A stretch of 11,441 nucleotides of DNA from Candidatus Rokuibacteriota bacterium (GCA_016201645.1 JACQCL010000188.1:1-11441); one strand, 5' to 3'; positions 1 through 7,359 are shown, numbered from the stretch's first letter. Notes: generated by a model from the letters alone, not told the origin. Translations and numbers: made by a program.

Positions 1-102
1 GATGACCACGTCGGCCTTGCGGAGCAGTTCCAGGCCCCGGAGCGTGAAGAGCCCCGGGTCACCCGGGCCCGCGCCGACCAGATACACCGTGCCTATGCGC
101 AT
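1..102 (-). CDS. cobA: Uroporphyrinogen-III C-methyltransferase (SUMT), N-terminal fragment cut by the window edge
   Basis: Only the first 34 codons are present; the gene runs off the left edge. The protein begins MRIGTVYLVGAGPGDPGLF. The VGAGPGDPxLxTL stretch is the N-terminal SAM-binding signature of SUMT and related tetrapyrrole methylases, followed by the usual RGLELLRKADVVI. SUMT uses two SAM molecules to convert uroporphyrinogen III to precorrin-2, the first committed step to siroheme (and cobalamin). The ATG at 102-100 overlaps the end of the Met8-like gene by 10 bp, so the two are probably translationally coupled. In context the product supplies precorrin-2 to that dehydrogenase/ferrochelatase, making siroheme for the reductase encoded at the head of the operon. 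The C-terminal part cannot be seen, so a fusion to another domain (for example a HemD domain) cannot be excluded. Confidence 0.88.
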   Translation of the reverse strand, partial: MRIGTVYLVGAGPGDPGLFTLRGLELLRKADVVI

Positions 103-728
103 ATCCCGGCCCTGAGTCGCCACAAGAGACGAGCCTTGGCCTCCTCACGGCGCCCTTCAGCGATCAATCGGCGAAGGTCTTGATCCAGCGCCCTGCGCCA
201 CGCTTCGGGGTCGGGGACGCGCGCGCGTTCCCGGAGCTCGCGCCGGACCTCGGCGACGACTTCCGCGAGAACGGCGTAGTCCTCGGTGAGGTAGGCTTCG
301 AGCTCTTCCCTGATCGCCCTGGACAGCGCCGGGCTCTCACCTCCGGTCGCGACTGCCACCACCAGCGCCCCCCGCCGAAGCACCGAGGGGAGAATGAAGT
401 CGCAATTGGCAGGATCGTCGGCGGCGTTCACCCAGACGCCTGCCGCCCGCCCGTCCCGCGCGACGGCCGCGTTGACCTGACCGTCGTCGGTGGCGACAAA
501 AGCGAGCTCTGAGCCGGCCAGATCGCCGGGGCCATACTCCCGCCCGACGTGGCGGATCCGCCCTTGTCCGGCCAGCGCCTCCAGGCGGGCCGTCAGCGCG
601 GGACTGATGACCGTGACCGAGGCCCCGACGGCGAGCAGCCCCTCCACCTTCCGCTCAGCCACGCCCCCGCCGCCGATCACGACACAGCGCCGTTCTGCCA
701 TCCTGAGAAAGATCGGATAGTACCCCAT
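93..728 (-). CDS. met8: Precorrin-2 dehydrogenase / sirohydrochlorin ferrochelatase (Met8p / CysG N-terminal type)
   Basis: A 211-residue stand-alone version of the CysG N-terminal domain. It carries out NAD-dependent oxidation of precorrin-2 to sirohydrochlorin and, in the bifunctional family members, iron insertion to give siroheme. An NAD-binding glycine-rich loop, VVIGGGGVAERKVEGLL, lies at residues 16-32. The sequence VNAADDPANCDFILPS at 100-115 contains the conserved Asp (about residue 104) that in Met8p and CysG serves both activities. VAVATGGESPALSRAIREEL at 124-143 is the typical following segment. The C-terminal part is helical and charged. ATG at 728 is preceded by GGAG about 7 bases upstream (736-740 on the plus strand). 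The gene follows sat after 45 bp and overlaps cobA by 10 bp. Length and motifs are normal for the family. Whether it performs the chelatase step as well as the oxidation cannot be told from sequence. Confidence 0.92.
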   Translation of the reverse strand: MGYYPIFLRMAERRCVVIGGGGVAERKVEGLLAVGASVTVISPALTARLEALAGQGRIRHVGREYGPGDLAGSELAFVATDDGQVNAAVARDGRAAGVWVNAADDPANCDFILPSVLRRGALVVAVATGGESPALSRAIREELEAYLTEDYAVLAEVVAEVRRELRERARVPDPEAWRRALDQDLRRLIAEGRREEAKARLLWRLRAGICA

Positions 729-773
729 CAGCGCACTCCGTCCGGCGTGTCGAGCAGCGGCACGCGTCCCGCG

Positions 774-1940
774 CTAGGCATGCTGCGCCCATTCGGCAAG
801 GACAGCCGCCACCTCCGGCCGGGTAAACTCCGGCGGCAGCGGGTCCCCACGTCTCAGGAGCTCTCGGACCCGCGTCCCCGATAAGGCCACTCGATCCGTA
901 TCCCCATGGGGGCACGTCTTCGTCGAGACCACCGCGTCACAGCGGCGGCAGAAAAAAGTCTCCGTGAAGAACAGCGGCTCGATGCCGAACTCGGCCCGGT
1001 TGAACGACCTGAGAAGGTCGTGCGCCGCGTACGGCGAGTAGTAGCGGCCGACTCCCGCCGCGTCCCGCCCGACAATGAAGTGCGTGCACCCGTAATTCTT
1101 CCTGACCAGCGCGTGAAAAGCGGCTTCTCGCGGGCCGGCGTAGCGCATGGCTCCGGGAAACACGGAGAGCACCACCCGTTCAGGCGGGAAGTAGTGGTGC
1201 ACCAGCGCGCGGTAGCAGCGGAGGCGAACCTCGGAGGGGACGTCATCGAGCTTTGTTTTCCCCACCAGCGGATGGATCAACAGACCGTCCATCAGCTCGA
1301 GCGCACACTTCTGGATGTACTCGTGCGAACGATGGATCGGGTTCCGCGTCTGAAACGCGACGACCGTGCGCCAGCCGCGCTCCCGGAACAGAGCACGGGT
1401 CTGAGGCGGATCCAGCCGGTATTCCTCGAATCCAGCCAGCGGCGGACGATTGATCAGAGCGACCCGCCCGCCAAGCAGCACTTCGCCGCGGCCCATGAGG
1501 TAGGCCACGCCCGGATGGCCGAGGTCCTCGGTCCCGTACACCAAGCGCGCCTCCTCCCGCCTGTCGTAGTGATACCGCTCCTCAAGGTGCAGGATCCCGA
1601 GCACCTCCTCCCACGGGGCGACGAGAGCCGCCGCGAAGCCCTCCCTCAGCTGACGGGCGTCCTCTCGCTTCACCGCCAGGGTGATGGGAAGCGTCCAGAC
1701 GACGCCGCTCGACAGCCGCATCTCCCCGAGGACCCGGCGATAGTCCGCCCGTCCCATGAAGCCCTCGAGCGGACTGAGCGCGCCGATAGCGAGCAGCTCC
1801 AGGTCGGACATGGCCCGCGCGTTGAGCGCGATCTTCGGAAGCTCGGCAGCCCGTGCGAGCGCCTCCGCCCGCTCCTCGCCGACAAGAACGCGGTTCACGA
1901 GCCTGCCGCCGTGAGCCACGATCAGGCCGGTGTCAGACAC
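774..1940 (-). CDS. sat: ATP sulfurylase (sulfate adenylyltransferase), stand-alone copy with intact motifs
   Basis: This enzyme activates sulfate with ATP to give adenosine 5'-phosphosulfate (APS) and pyrophosphate, and is the single-subunit Sat type rather than CysDN. From the GTG at 1940 the protein has 388 residues. The N-terminal PUA-like part begins with HGGRLVNRVL (10-19). The catalytic domain has the ATP-binding QTRNPIHRSH motif (197-206), HPLVG (223-227), and GRDAAGVG (291-298, usually GRDHAG or GRDPAG). A likely zinc-binding set follows: Cys331, Cys334, Cys343 and His345. SGTRVRELL lies at 354-362 and PPEFTRPEV at 369-377. I chose the GTG because TGAGG lies 6 bases before it and because the start then matches that of the paralogous domain in the fusion gene. 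Longer in-frame starts up to 2036 would run through the tauE reading frame. The start overlaps the tauE stop by 8 bp. No APS kinase domain is fused here. Confidence 0.93.
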   Translation of the reverse strand: MSDTGLIVAHGGRLVNRVLVGEERAEALARAAELPKIALNARAMSDLELLAIGALSPLEGFMGRADYRRVLGEMRLSSGVVWTLPITLAVKREDARQLREGFAAALVAPWEEVLGILHLEERYHYDRREEARLVYGTEDLGHPGVAYLMGRGEVLLGGRVALINRPPLAGFEEYRLDPPQTRALFRERGWRTVVAFQTRNPIHRSHEYIQKCALELMDGLLIHPLVGKTKLDDVPSEVRLRCYRALVHHYFPPERVVLSVFPGAMRYAGPREAAFHALVRKNYGCTHFIVGRDAAGVGRYYSPYAAHDLLRSFNRAEFGIEPLFFTETFFCRRCDAVVSTKTCPHGDTDRVALSGTRVRELLRRGDPLPPEFTRPEVAAVLAEWAQHA

Positions 1941-2808
1941 TCCACGCCTCAGCGGACGCTTCCCCACCCAATCGGCGTTGCATGAAGAAGCGATACAGGA
2001 GAGAGGTATCGATGGCCACGACAAGCCCCAACACACTATAGGCTATCGGACCTTCGATCAACCCGAGGTCGGCGATGACCCTCGATGCTCCGAAGCCCAC
2101 CACCCACGCATCAAAGCTCATGCAAATCCTTCGAAATGTTTCTGCGTCGAGTTTCTTGATCAGGACAGCGCCAATCGGGATCCCGATCAGGACACTTGGC
2201 ACGATCCAAGGCAGAAGCTGAGCACTCGGCGTGGTGTAGAGTCCCAGGAAGTAGTAGGCGACCGCCGTAAGTGTGGACTCGGCCACTCTGATGAGACCGA
2301 GCGCTGCCCGAAATTCCTGTTTCACAAGCCCCTGGTTGTTGAACATCAGGGCCAGCGGAGGGCCGGAGATGGTGGTGGCGGAATAGAGGATCCCAACACC
2401 GGCGCCAAACGGAACCCCAACTATCCGCTCGGAGTGAACGGGTTTTCTCACTCCAGCGGCTTGAAGCAGGATCAATGGCAGGAGGATAGCAAACACGAAT
2501 AATTTCAGCCATGCCGGGTTGACCGAGGAGAGCACGTAGCTTCCCGCGACAATCCCAGGTGCCAGTCCAACGAAGATCGGGAGCACTCTTCTCCATACGA
2601 CGGGCACGCTCTTTCTGCTGATCAGCAAGATGTACCCGTTGAGCACCACCTCCACCAGAACCAGGGCCGGATTCAAAATCCGATTCGTGTAAAAGAGGAG
2701 GGCGACTGGAACGGTGATGGACGAAAAGCCATAACCCAATGCCCCGTTGACCACCGCCGCGCAAAGGGTGATCAGCACCAGCGTGATGAGCTCAATGTCT
2801 GGCAACAT
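1933..2808 (-). CDS. TauE/SafE-family membrane permease (sulfite/sulfate or organosulfur transporter)
   Basis: A 291-residue, very hydrophobic protein with about eight or nine predicted membrane segments (roughly 5-25, 28-40, 47-64, 74-93, 99-117, 130-152, 168-190, 197-216, 254-273). The two glycine-rich repeats typical of TauE/SafE transporters are visible: NGALGYGFSSITVPVALLF near 21-39 and GVPFGAGVGILYSATTISGP near 131-150. Family members move sulfite, sulfoacetate or other organosulfur anions. As I recall, a relative in the Corynebacterium glutamicum cys cluster acts in sulfate uptake. Inside a sulfate-assimilation operon, either sulfate import or export of excess sulfite is plausible; sequence alone cannot decide. 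It lies 16 bp after cysH and overlaps sat by 8 bp. Base composition is clearly lower in G+C than its neighbours, with AGA, TTG and A/T-ending codons, suggesting later acquisition. The Shine-Dalgarno sequence is weak (GGGA). Confidence 0.83.
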   Translation of the reverse strand: MLPDIELITLVLITLCAAVVNGALGYGFSSITVPVALLFYTNRILNPALVLVEVVLNGYILLISRKSVPVVWRRVLPIFVGLAPGIVAGSYVLSSVNPAWLKLFVFAILLPLILLQAAGVRKPVHSERIVGVPFGAGVGILYSATTISGPPLALMFNNQGLVKQEFRAALGLIRVAESTLTAVAYYFLGLYTTPSAQLLPWIVPSVLIGIPIGAVLIKKLDAETFRRICMSFDAWVVGFGASRVIADLGLIEGPIAYSVLGLVVAIDTSLLYRFFMQRRLGGEASAEAWSV

Positions 2809-2824
2809 CGCGTCCCGTGCTGGG

Positions 2825-3574
2825 TCAGCGTTCTACAACCTGGCCCGATGTTCGCTTCGCCACATGGAGGCCGCACTCCTTGGTCTCTGGGTTCTCCCAC
2901 CACCAGCGCCCCGCGCGCGGATCTTCGCCCGGCGCCACCGCCCGCGTGCACGGGGCGCAGCCGATGCTCGGGTAGCCCTGATCGTGGAGCTTGTTGTAAG
3001 GCACGTTGTGGGCCCGGATGTACTCCCACACCTGGGCCCACGTCCAGTCCGCCAGGGGGTTCACCTTGACGATCCCGCCGTGGTCAGGATCGACCTCCAC
3101 CTTCCGGACTTCCGTGCGGGTCACGGCCTGCTCGCGGCGGAGCCCGGTGATCCAGCCGTCGAGGCCCCGGAGAGCCCGTCCCAGAGGCTCGACCTTCCGG
3201 ACACCGCAGCAGCGCTTTCGGTTCTCGATGCTCTGGTAGAAGAGGTTCACGCCGTGCTCGCGCACCATCACCTCAACGGCATCGGCCTGAGGAAAGTAGA
3301 CCTCCACGGCCAGGCCGTACCGCTCTCGAATCGCCTCCATCAGGGCGTAGGTCTCGTACGGGAGGCGGCCCGTGTCGAGGGTAAAGACCCGGGCGCCCCC
3401 GTTGAGCTTCATAAGCATGTCGATGACGACCACGTCTTCAGCGCCGAAGCTCGCCGCGAGGGCGATCCGCGGGTGAAACTCCGCGAGGGCCCACCCCAGA
3501 ATCTCCTGGGCGGTCCTTGCCTCAAATTCCTCGACACGAGCCTGGATGGATTCGGCCACTTCAGGAGCGGGCAT
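2825..3574 (-). CDS. cysH: Adenylyl-sulfate (APS) reductase, thioredoxin-dependent, [4Fe-4S] type
   Basis: A 249-residue member of the CysH PP-loop family, reducing APS to sulfite and AMP with thioredoxin or glutathione as electron donor. SFGAEDVVVIDM at 42-53 is the PP-loop, and FTLDTGRLPYETY lies at 64-76. KRCCGVRKVEPL (Cys122, Cys123) together with GCAPCTRAV (Cys206, Cys209) form the CC...CxxC cluster ligands that mark APS-type enzymes. PAPS-specific enzymes lack them. GLRREQAVTR lies at 144-153. The C-terminal KECGLH carries the catalytic cysteine, Cys234. ATG at 3574 is preceded by a strong GGAGGAAG. It overlaps the end of hemD by 14 bp and is followed by the permease after 16 bp. The APS-specific cluster agrees with the absence of an APS kinase gene: sulfate goes to APS, sulfite and sulfide within this operon. 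Length is normal. Confidence 0.94.
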   Translation of the reverse strand: MPAPEVAESIQARVEEFEARTAQEILGWALAEFHPRIALAASFGAEDVVVIDMLMKLNGGARVFTLDTGRLPYETYALMEAIRERYGLAVEVYFPQADAVEVMVREHGVNLFYQSIENRKRCCGVRKVEPLGRALRGLDGWITGLRREQAVTRTEVRKVEVDPDHGGIVKVNPLADWTWAQVWEYIRAHNVPYNKLHDQGYPSIGCAPCTRAVAPGEDPRAGRWWWENPETKECGLHVAKRTSGQVVER

Positions 3575-4412
3575 GGTGTTCTTCCTCCGTGGTCAGATGT
3601 TCGGCGATCGCGTGAACGAGCGCGCCCATCGTCCCCTTTTCGGGCTGGACCCGGGGAACGATCCCGTATTCTGCCAGGGCCGCCTCCGAGACCGGGCCGA
3701 CCACGGCCACGGTGACCTTCCGGCGAAGCGCGCTGATCAGCTCGTCGCGCAGTCTCAAGCGGTCCGCCACAACGAAGAGGTGCTTAATCTGGGGCGAGCT
3801 CGTGAAGGCGACGAAATCAATTCGCCCCGCGATCAGCTCGTGAATCAACCGGACCAGCGGCTCCTGATCCTCAGGGAGCGCCCACTCATAGAGAGGGATT
3901 TCGAGCACCGTGGCGCCGCGTGCCCGAAGCCCCTCGACGAGGAAGGGGTTCTCCTCGCCGTAGAGCTGAACGGCCACCATTTTTCCGCGAAGTTCTCGAT
4001 CGGCGAGCTCGCTCAGGAGTCCCTCTGAGGTCGGCTCCTTGGGCACCAGGTCAATCCGCACTCCCGCCTCGCGGAGCACCGCGATCGGCTTCGGCCCGCG
4101 GGCCGCAACGAACATGCCCCCAAGCGCCTTCAGGAGCGCCTCCCGCTTCCCCGCTTCGGCCGCCAGGCCGAAGAAGGCGCGGGTCCCCACCCCGGTGAGA
4201 AAAACAATAACCGATACTTCCTGGCGGCAGATGCCCTCGAGCGCATCGAGGGCCGGGCGCTGGTCCCGGCGGGGGATCTCTCGGACCGCGGGTGCGGAGC
4301 GCGGGACTCCGCCGAGCTTCGTGATGAGACTGGCCAGCTCCGCGGCCCGCCGGGCCTCGGTGATCGCAATCGTCTTTCCGCGAAGCGAGTGCACGATCCG
4401 CTCGTCAGCCAT
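3561..4412 (-). CDS. hemD: Uroporphyrinogen-III synthase
   Basis: It cyclises hydroxymethylbilane to uroporphyrinogen III with inversion of ring D, the branch point of heme and siroheme synthesis. From ATG 4412 the protein has 283 residues and the two-lobed HemD pattern. LRGKTIAITEARRAAELASL (10-29) opens lobe one, with VIVFLTGVGTRAFF near 68-81. GVRIDLVPKEPTSEGLLSEL (117-136) comes next. Then VAFTSSPQIKHLF (201-213), the conserved TSS region, and VAVVGPVSEAALAEYG (235-250). I prefer ATG 4412: it overlaps the reductase stop codon by 8 bp and starts just before the conserved GKTIAITEAR. The longer in-frame TTG at 4463 would lie inside the reductase coding region. It overlaps cysH by 14 bp. Its place in a sulfur operon next to a siroheme enzyme suggests it is tuned to siroheme supply. 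No hemC is in the window. HemD sequences diverge widely, but the whole-length pattern and context agree. Confidence 0.87.
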   Translation of the reverse strand: MADERIVHSLRGKTIAITEARRAAELASLITKLGGVPRSAPAVREIPRRDQRPALDALEGICRQEVSVIVFLTGVGTRAFFGLAAEAGKREALLKALGGMFVAARGPKPIAVLREAGVRIDLVPKEPTSEGLLSELADRELRGKMVAVQLYGEENPFLVEGLRARGATVLEIPLYEWALPEDQEPLVRLIHELIAGRIDFVAFTSSPQIKHLFVVADRLRLRDELISALRRKVTVAVVGPVSEAALAEYGIVPRVQPEKGTMGALVHAIAEHLTTEEEHHARS

Positions 4413-7290
4413 CCACGCCGTGAGGTGGGCGCCCCGGGGAGGGATCGCGCGCCACCGCGGCAACCTTCTGGCCTGCCAGGTACTCTCGGAACTCCTCGTC
4501 CGAATGCCGGGCGCAGAACTGGCGGAAGTTTTCCCCGTCCTGTCGTCCGGCCAGGTACGCGCGGAGCAGGCGCTCGATGGCCCCGGGAACCTCCGTGGCG
4601 GGAACGCGGTAGCCGATCGGGCGCGCCTTGGCCTGGTGCTTCCCCACAGCGCCGCCCACGCAGAAGTAGTACGCGTCCACCATCTGGCCTTCGACCTTCA
4701 CCTTCTTTCCTTCGATCCCGATGTCCGCGATCCAGTGCTGGCCGCAGCTGTTGGGGCAGCCGGTGATGTGGATCTTCACGTGCTGGTCGAAGCCGGGCAG
4801 CCGCGTCTCCAGATCCTCCACCAGCCAGCGGGCGAAGTTCTTGGTCTCACTCAGCGCGAGCTTGCAGAACTCGGTCCCCGTGCAGGCGATCGTGCCCCGC
4901 CAGAATGGCGAGGCCTCCAGCCTGAGCCCAGCGGCCTCGACCTCCTGCCTGAGCGCGTCGGCCCGCTCCCGCCTGACGTTCAGGATGAGGATGTTCTGCA
5001 TGTTGGTCACCCTGAGCTCCCCAGTCCCGAAGCGGTCAGCGAGGGCGGCGACGGCCCGCATCTCGCCCGGGCTCATGCGCCCGCGGAGGATGGCGAGCCC
5101 CGCATAGCAATAGCCGTCCTGCTTCTGAGGGTGGATGCCCACGTGGTCCCGGTACACATCGTCCGGCGGCTCCTCGGTGACCGCGGGGTCCAACCGAAAC
5201 CCGATGCGGCGCTCGAGCTCCTCCTGGAAGCGCTCCGCGGTCCAGCCGTGGGCGAGGAAGAGGAACTTCAGCCGCGCCTTCTCGCGGTTCTGACGCAGCG
5301 CTTCGCTGTCCCTGAAAATCTCGGTGATCCCCTTCACGACGGGAAGAGCTTGGTTCCAGTGGACGAAGGCGTTGAGTCGGACCCCCAGGTGCGGGTCGGT
5401 GGAGAGTCCGCCGCCCACCCGCACCGAAAAGCCGATCTCGCCCGTCTCGGGGTGCTGAAGGGCGGTCATCCCGATGTCGTTGATCTCAGGGTAGGAGCAC
5501 CAGACCCGGCAGCCGGTGATCGAGATCTTGTACTTACGCGGCAGATTGTAGAACTCCGGGTTCCCGTTCAGCATCCGGGTCGCCGCGTGAACCAGGGGAG
5601 AGGCGTCCACGATCTCGTCGCCGTCCACCCCGGCAAGGGGGCAGCCGGTGATGTTTCGGGTGTCGTCCCCGCAGGAGCCCATGGTGGTGATGCCGCACCG
5701 CCAGAGGCTCTGGAAGATCTCCGGGATATTCTCGATCGTGACCCAATGGAGCTGGACATTCTGGCGGACGCTGAGGTCCGCGATCCCCCGCGCGTGGCTC
5801 TCGGCGAGATCGGCAATGGTGCGAAGCTGGTGCGACAGAAGGAAGCCATTGGGGATCCGGATCCTCATCATGAAGTAGGGTACGGCCTTGCCCTCGCCGC
5901 CCTTGCCGCCGACGGCGCCCACGCCGTCCCCCTGGGTGTACACGCCCCACCAGCGAAAATAGGAGTTGAGCCACTCGGCCGGGATGGACTGGTACCCCTC
6001 GCGGGCAAAGCGGACGATCTCGGCATAGGCTTCCCAGGGGTTCAGCTGGCGCTTGAGCCGCTCGACCCGCTGAGCCTTGGTTTCCTTCACGGGCTGGGCC
6101 GGGGCGCTCGGCTCGGCGGCCCCGCGCACCCAATTTCTCAGGATCTCGGCGACCTCTGGGCGCGCGAACTCCGAGGGCAAGGGCTCCCCGCGGCCCAGGA
6201 GCTCGCGCACCAGGGCTCCGCTCATGGCCATCCGGTCCGACGGGTTGTGCGGGCAGGTTTTCGGGGACCTGACGGTTTCGCACCGGCGGCAATAGAAGGT
6301 CTCGTCGAAGAAGAGGGGGACGACACCCAGCTCTTCCGAGGAGAACCGGCGGAAAATCTCGTCCACGGTCAGGGGAGACGAGGCGCTCTCAATCCCCGCG
6401 TACTCGCGGCCGACGATAAAGTGGGTGCACCCATAGTTCTTCCTGATCAGGGCGTGGAAGAGTGTCTCTCTGGGGCCGGCGTAGCGCATCGCGCCGGGAA
6501 ACACGGCAAGGACAACCCGATCTTTCGGGTAGTACTGCTCGACCAGGACCTGGTAGCAGCGGAGACGGACCTCCGACGGGATCTCGTCAAGCTTGGTCAT
6601 GCCCACCAGGGGGTGGATCAGGAGGCCATCCAGCGGCTCCAGCGCGCACTTCTGCATGTACTCGTGGGCGCGGTGAATCGGGTGCTGGCTCTGAAACCCC
6701 ACGACGGTCTGCCATCCAAGCTCACGAAAGCGGGCCCGCGTCTCGGCCGGATCGAGGCGGTAAGGCTCAAACCCCTTCAGCGGAGGGCGGGCGAGCAGCT
6801 CCACCGGCCCGGCCAGGCACACGTCTCCGCGGGTCAGCTGATACTGCGCCCCGGGATGACGCGGGTCCTCCGTCCCGTAGACGAGACGCGCCTCCTCACC
6901 TCCGTCGTAGGGGAAGCGCTCTTCCAAGCGAAGGACACCGAGCAGCTCCTCTCGGGGACTTACGAGGGCGACCTCGTCCCCTTCCCTCAAGGTGTCCGCG
7001 TCGGCGGGTCGAATTGCGAGCGTAATCGGGAGCGGCCAAGAAAGGCCGCTCGCCAAGCGCATCTCATGGAGAACGCTCCGGTAGTCAGCCTCACCCATGA
7101 ACCCTTCGAGGGGGCTGTACGCTCCGGTGGCAATCAGCTCGAGGTCCGACATCGTCCGGGCATTGAGGGCGATTCGCTTGAAGCCAGAGGCCCGCAAGCG
7201 GGCCTCCTCGCGAGCCTCATCGCGGAGCACCCGATTGACGAGGCTCCCGCCGTGGGGACGAACAGTGCTGCCTACGGAAACTTGAGCCAT
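4405..7290 (-). CDS. Fusion protein: ATP-sulfurylase-like domain joined to siroheme/[4Fe-4S] sulfite (or nitrite) reductase
   Basis: A 961-residue protein in two parts. Residues 1 to about 390 form a full ATP-sulfurylase fold, paralogous to the stand-alone Sat in this operon, with the Cys334/Cys337/Cys346 cluster kept. Its signature residues have changed: QSQHPIHRAH (200-209) replaces QxRNPxHxxH, GREYAG (294-299) replaces GRDxAG, and SGALVREL replaces SGTxVREL. A linker rich in Ala and Pro, then charged (about 389-415), leads to a complete ferredoxin-type sulfite/nitrite reductase. Its features are MMRIRIPNG (474-482), SVRQNVQLHW (507-516), KYKISITGC (586-594) and NDIG (604-607). The siroheme/4Fe-4S ligands are Cys803, Cys809, Cys845 and Cys849 (Cx5C, then GCPNSC). 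Next to cysH and siroheme genes, six-electron reduction of sulfite to sulfide is likelier than nitrite reduction; electrons would come from ferredoxin. ATG 7290 follows GGGGAAGAGGAG. It is first in the operon. Confidence 0.9.
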   Translation of the reverse strand: MAQVSVGSTVRPHGGSLVNRVLRDEAREEARLRASGFKRIALNARTMSDLELIATGAYSPLEGFMGEADYRSVLHEMRLASGLSWPLPITLAIRPADADTLREGDEVALVSPREELLGVLRLEERFPYDGGEEARLVYGTEDPRHPGAQYQLTRGDVCLAGPVELLARPPLKGFEPYRLDPAETRARFRELGWQTVVGFQSQHPIHRAHEYMQKCALEPLDGLLIHPLVGMTKLDEIPSEVRLRCYQVLVEQYYPKDRVVLAVFPGAMRYAGPRETLFHALIRKNYGCTHFIVGREYAGIESASSPLTVDEIFRRFSSEELGVVPLFFDETFYCRRCETVRSPKTCPHNPSDRMAMSGALVRELLGRGEPLPSEFARPEVAEILRNWVRGAAEPSAPAQPVKETKAQRVERLKRQLNPWEAYAEIVRFAREGYQSIPAEWLNSYFRWWGVYTQGDGVGAVGGKGGEGKAVPYFMMRIRIPNGFLLSHQLRTIADLAESHARGIADLSVRQNVQLHWVTIENIPEIFQSLWRCGITTMGSCGDDTRNITGCPLAGVDGDEIVDASPLVHAATRMLNGNPEFYNLPRKYKISITGCRVWCSYPEINDIGMTALQHPETGEIGFSVRVGGGLSTDPHLGVRLNAFVHWNQALPVVKGITEIFRDSEALRQNREKARLKFLFLAHGWTAERFQEELERRIGFRLDPAVTEEPPDDVYRDHVGIHPQKQDGYCYAGLAILRGRMSPGEMRAVAALADRFGTGELRVTNMQNILILNVRRERADALRQEVEAAGLRLEASPFWRGTIACTGTEFCKLALSETKNFARWLVEDLETRLPGFDQHVKIHITGCPNSCGQHWIADIGIEGKKVKVEGQMVDAYYFCVGGAVGKHQAKARPIGYRVPATEVPGAIERLLRAYLAGRQDGENFRQFCARHSDEEFREYLAGQKVAAVARDPSPGRPPHGVDG

Positions 7291-7359
7291 CTCCTCTTCC
7301 CCTGCTGACCGCCGCCGTCGCTCTCGTGACCTTCACCCGCCGGCCGTCGGGTAACGGAG

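Noticed and set aside
906..1985. A 359-codon plus-strand frame opposite sat.
   Set aside because: A shadow of the sat codon pattern: Arg/Pro/His-rich, no recognisable domain, while the minus strand gives a complete ATP sulfurylase.
1941..2036. In-frame N-terminal extension of sat to 420 residues.
   Set aside because: The added residues overlap tauE and do not match Sat N-termini. GTG 1940 has a TGAGG site and aligns with the paralogous domain.
4413..4463. TTG start giving a 300-residue HemD.
   Set aside because: It lies within the reductase coding sequence and adds unconserved residues; ATG 4412 fits the stop/start overlap.
4039..7308. A 1089-codon open frame on the plus strand, longer than the fusion gene it lies opposite.
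   Set aside because: It is antisense to a protein with clear Sat and reductase motifs. Long antisense frames are common in GC-rich codon-biased genes, and the translation shows no family motif.
7291..7352. Leader of the sulfur operon as a riboswitch (SAM or similar).
   Set aside because: About 60 bases with only one short GC-rich hairpin; no conserved riboswitch core could be recognised.
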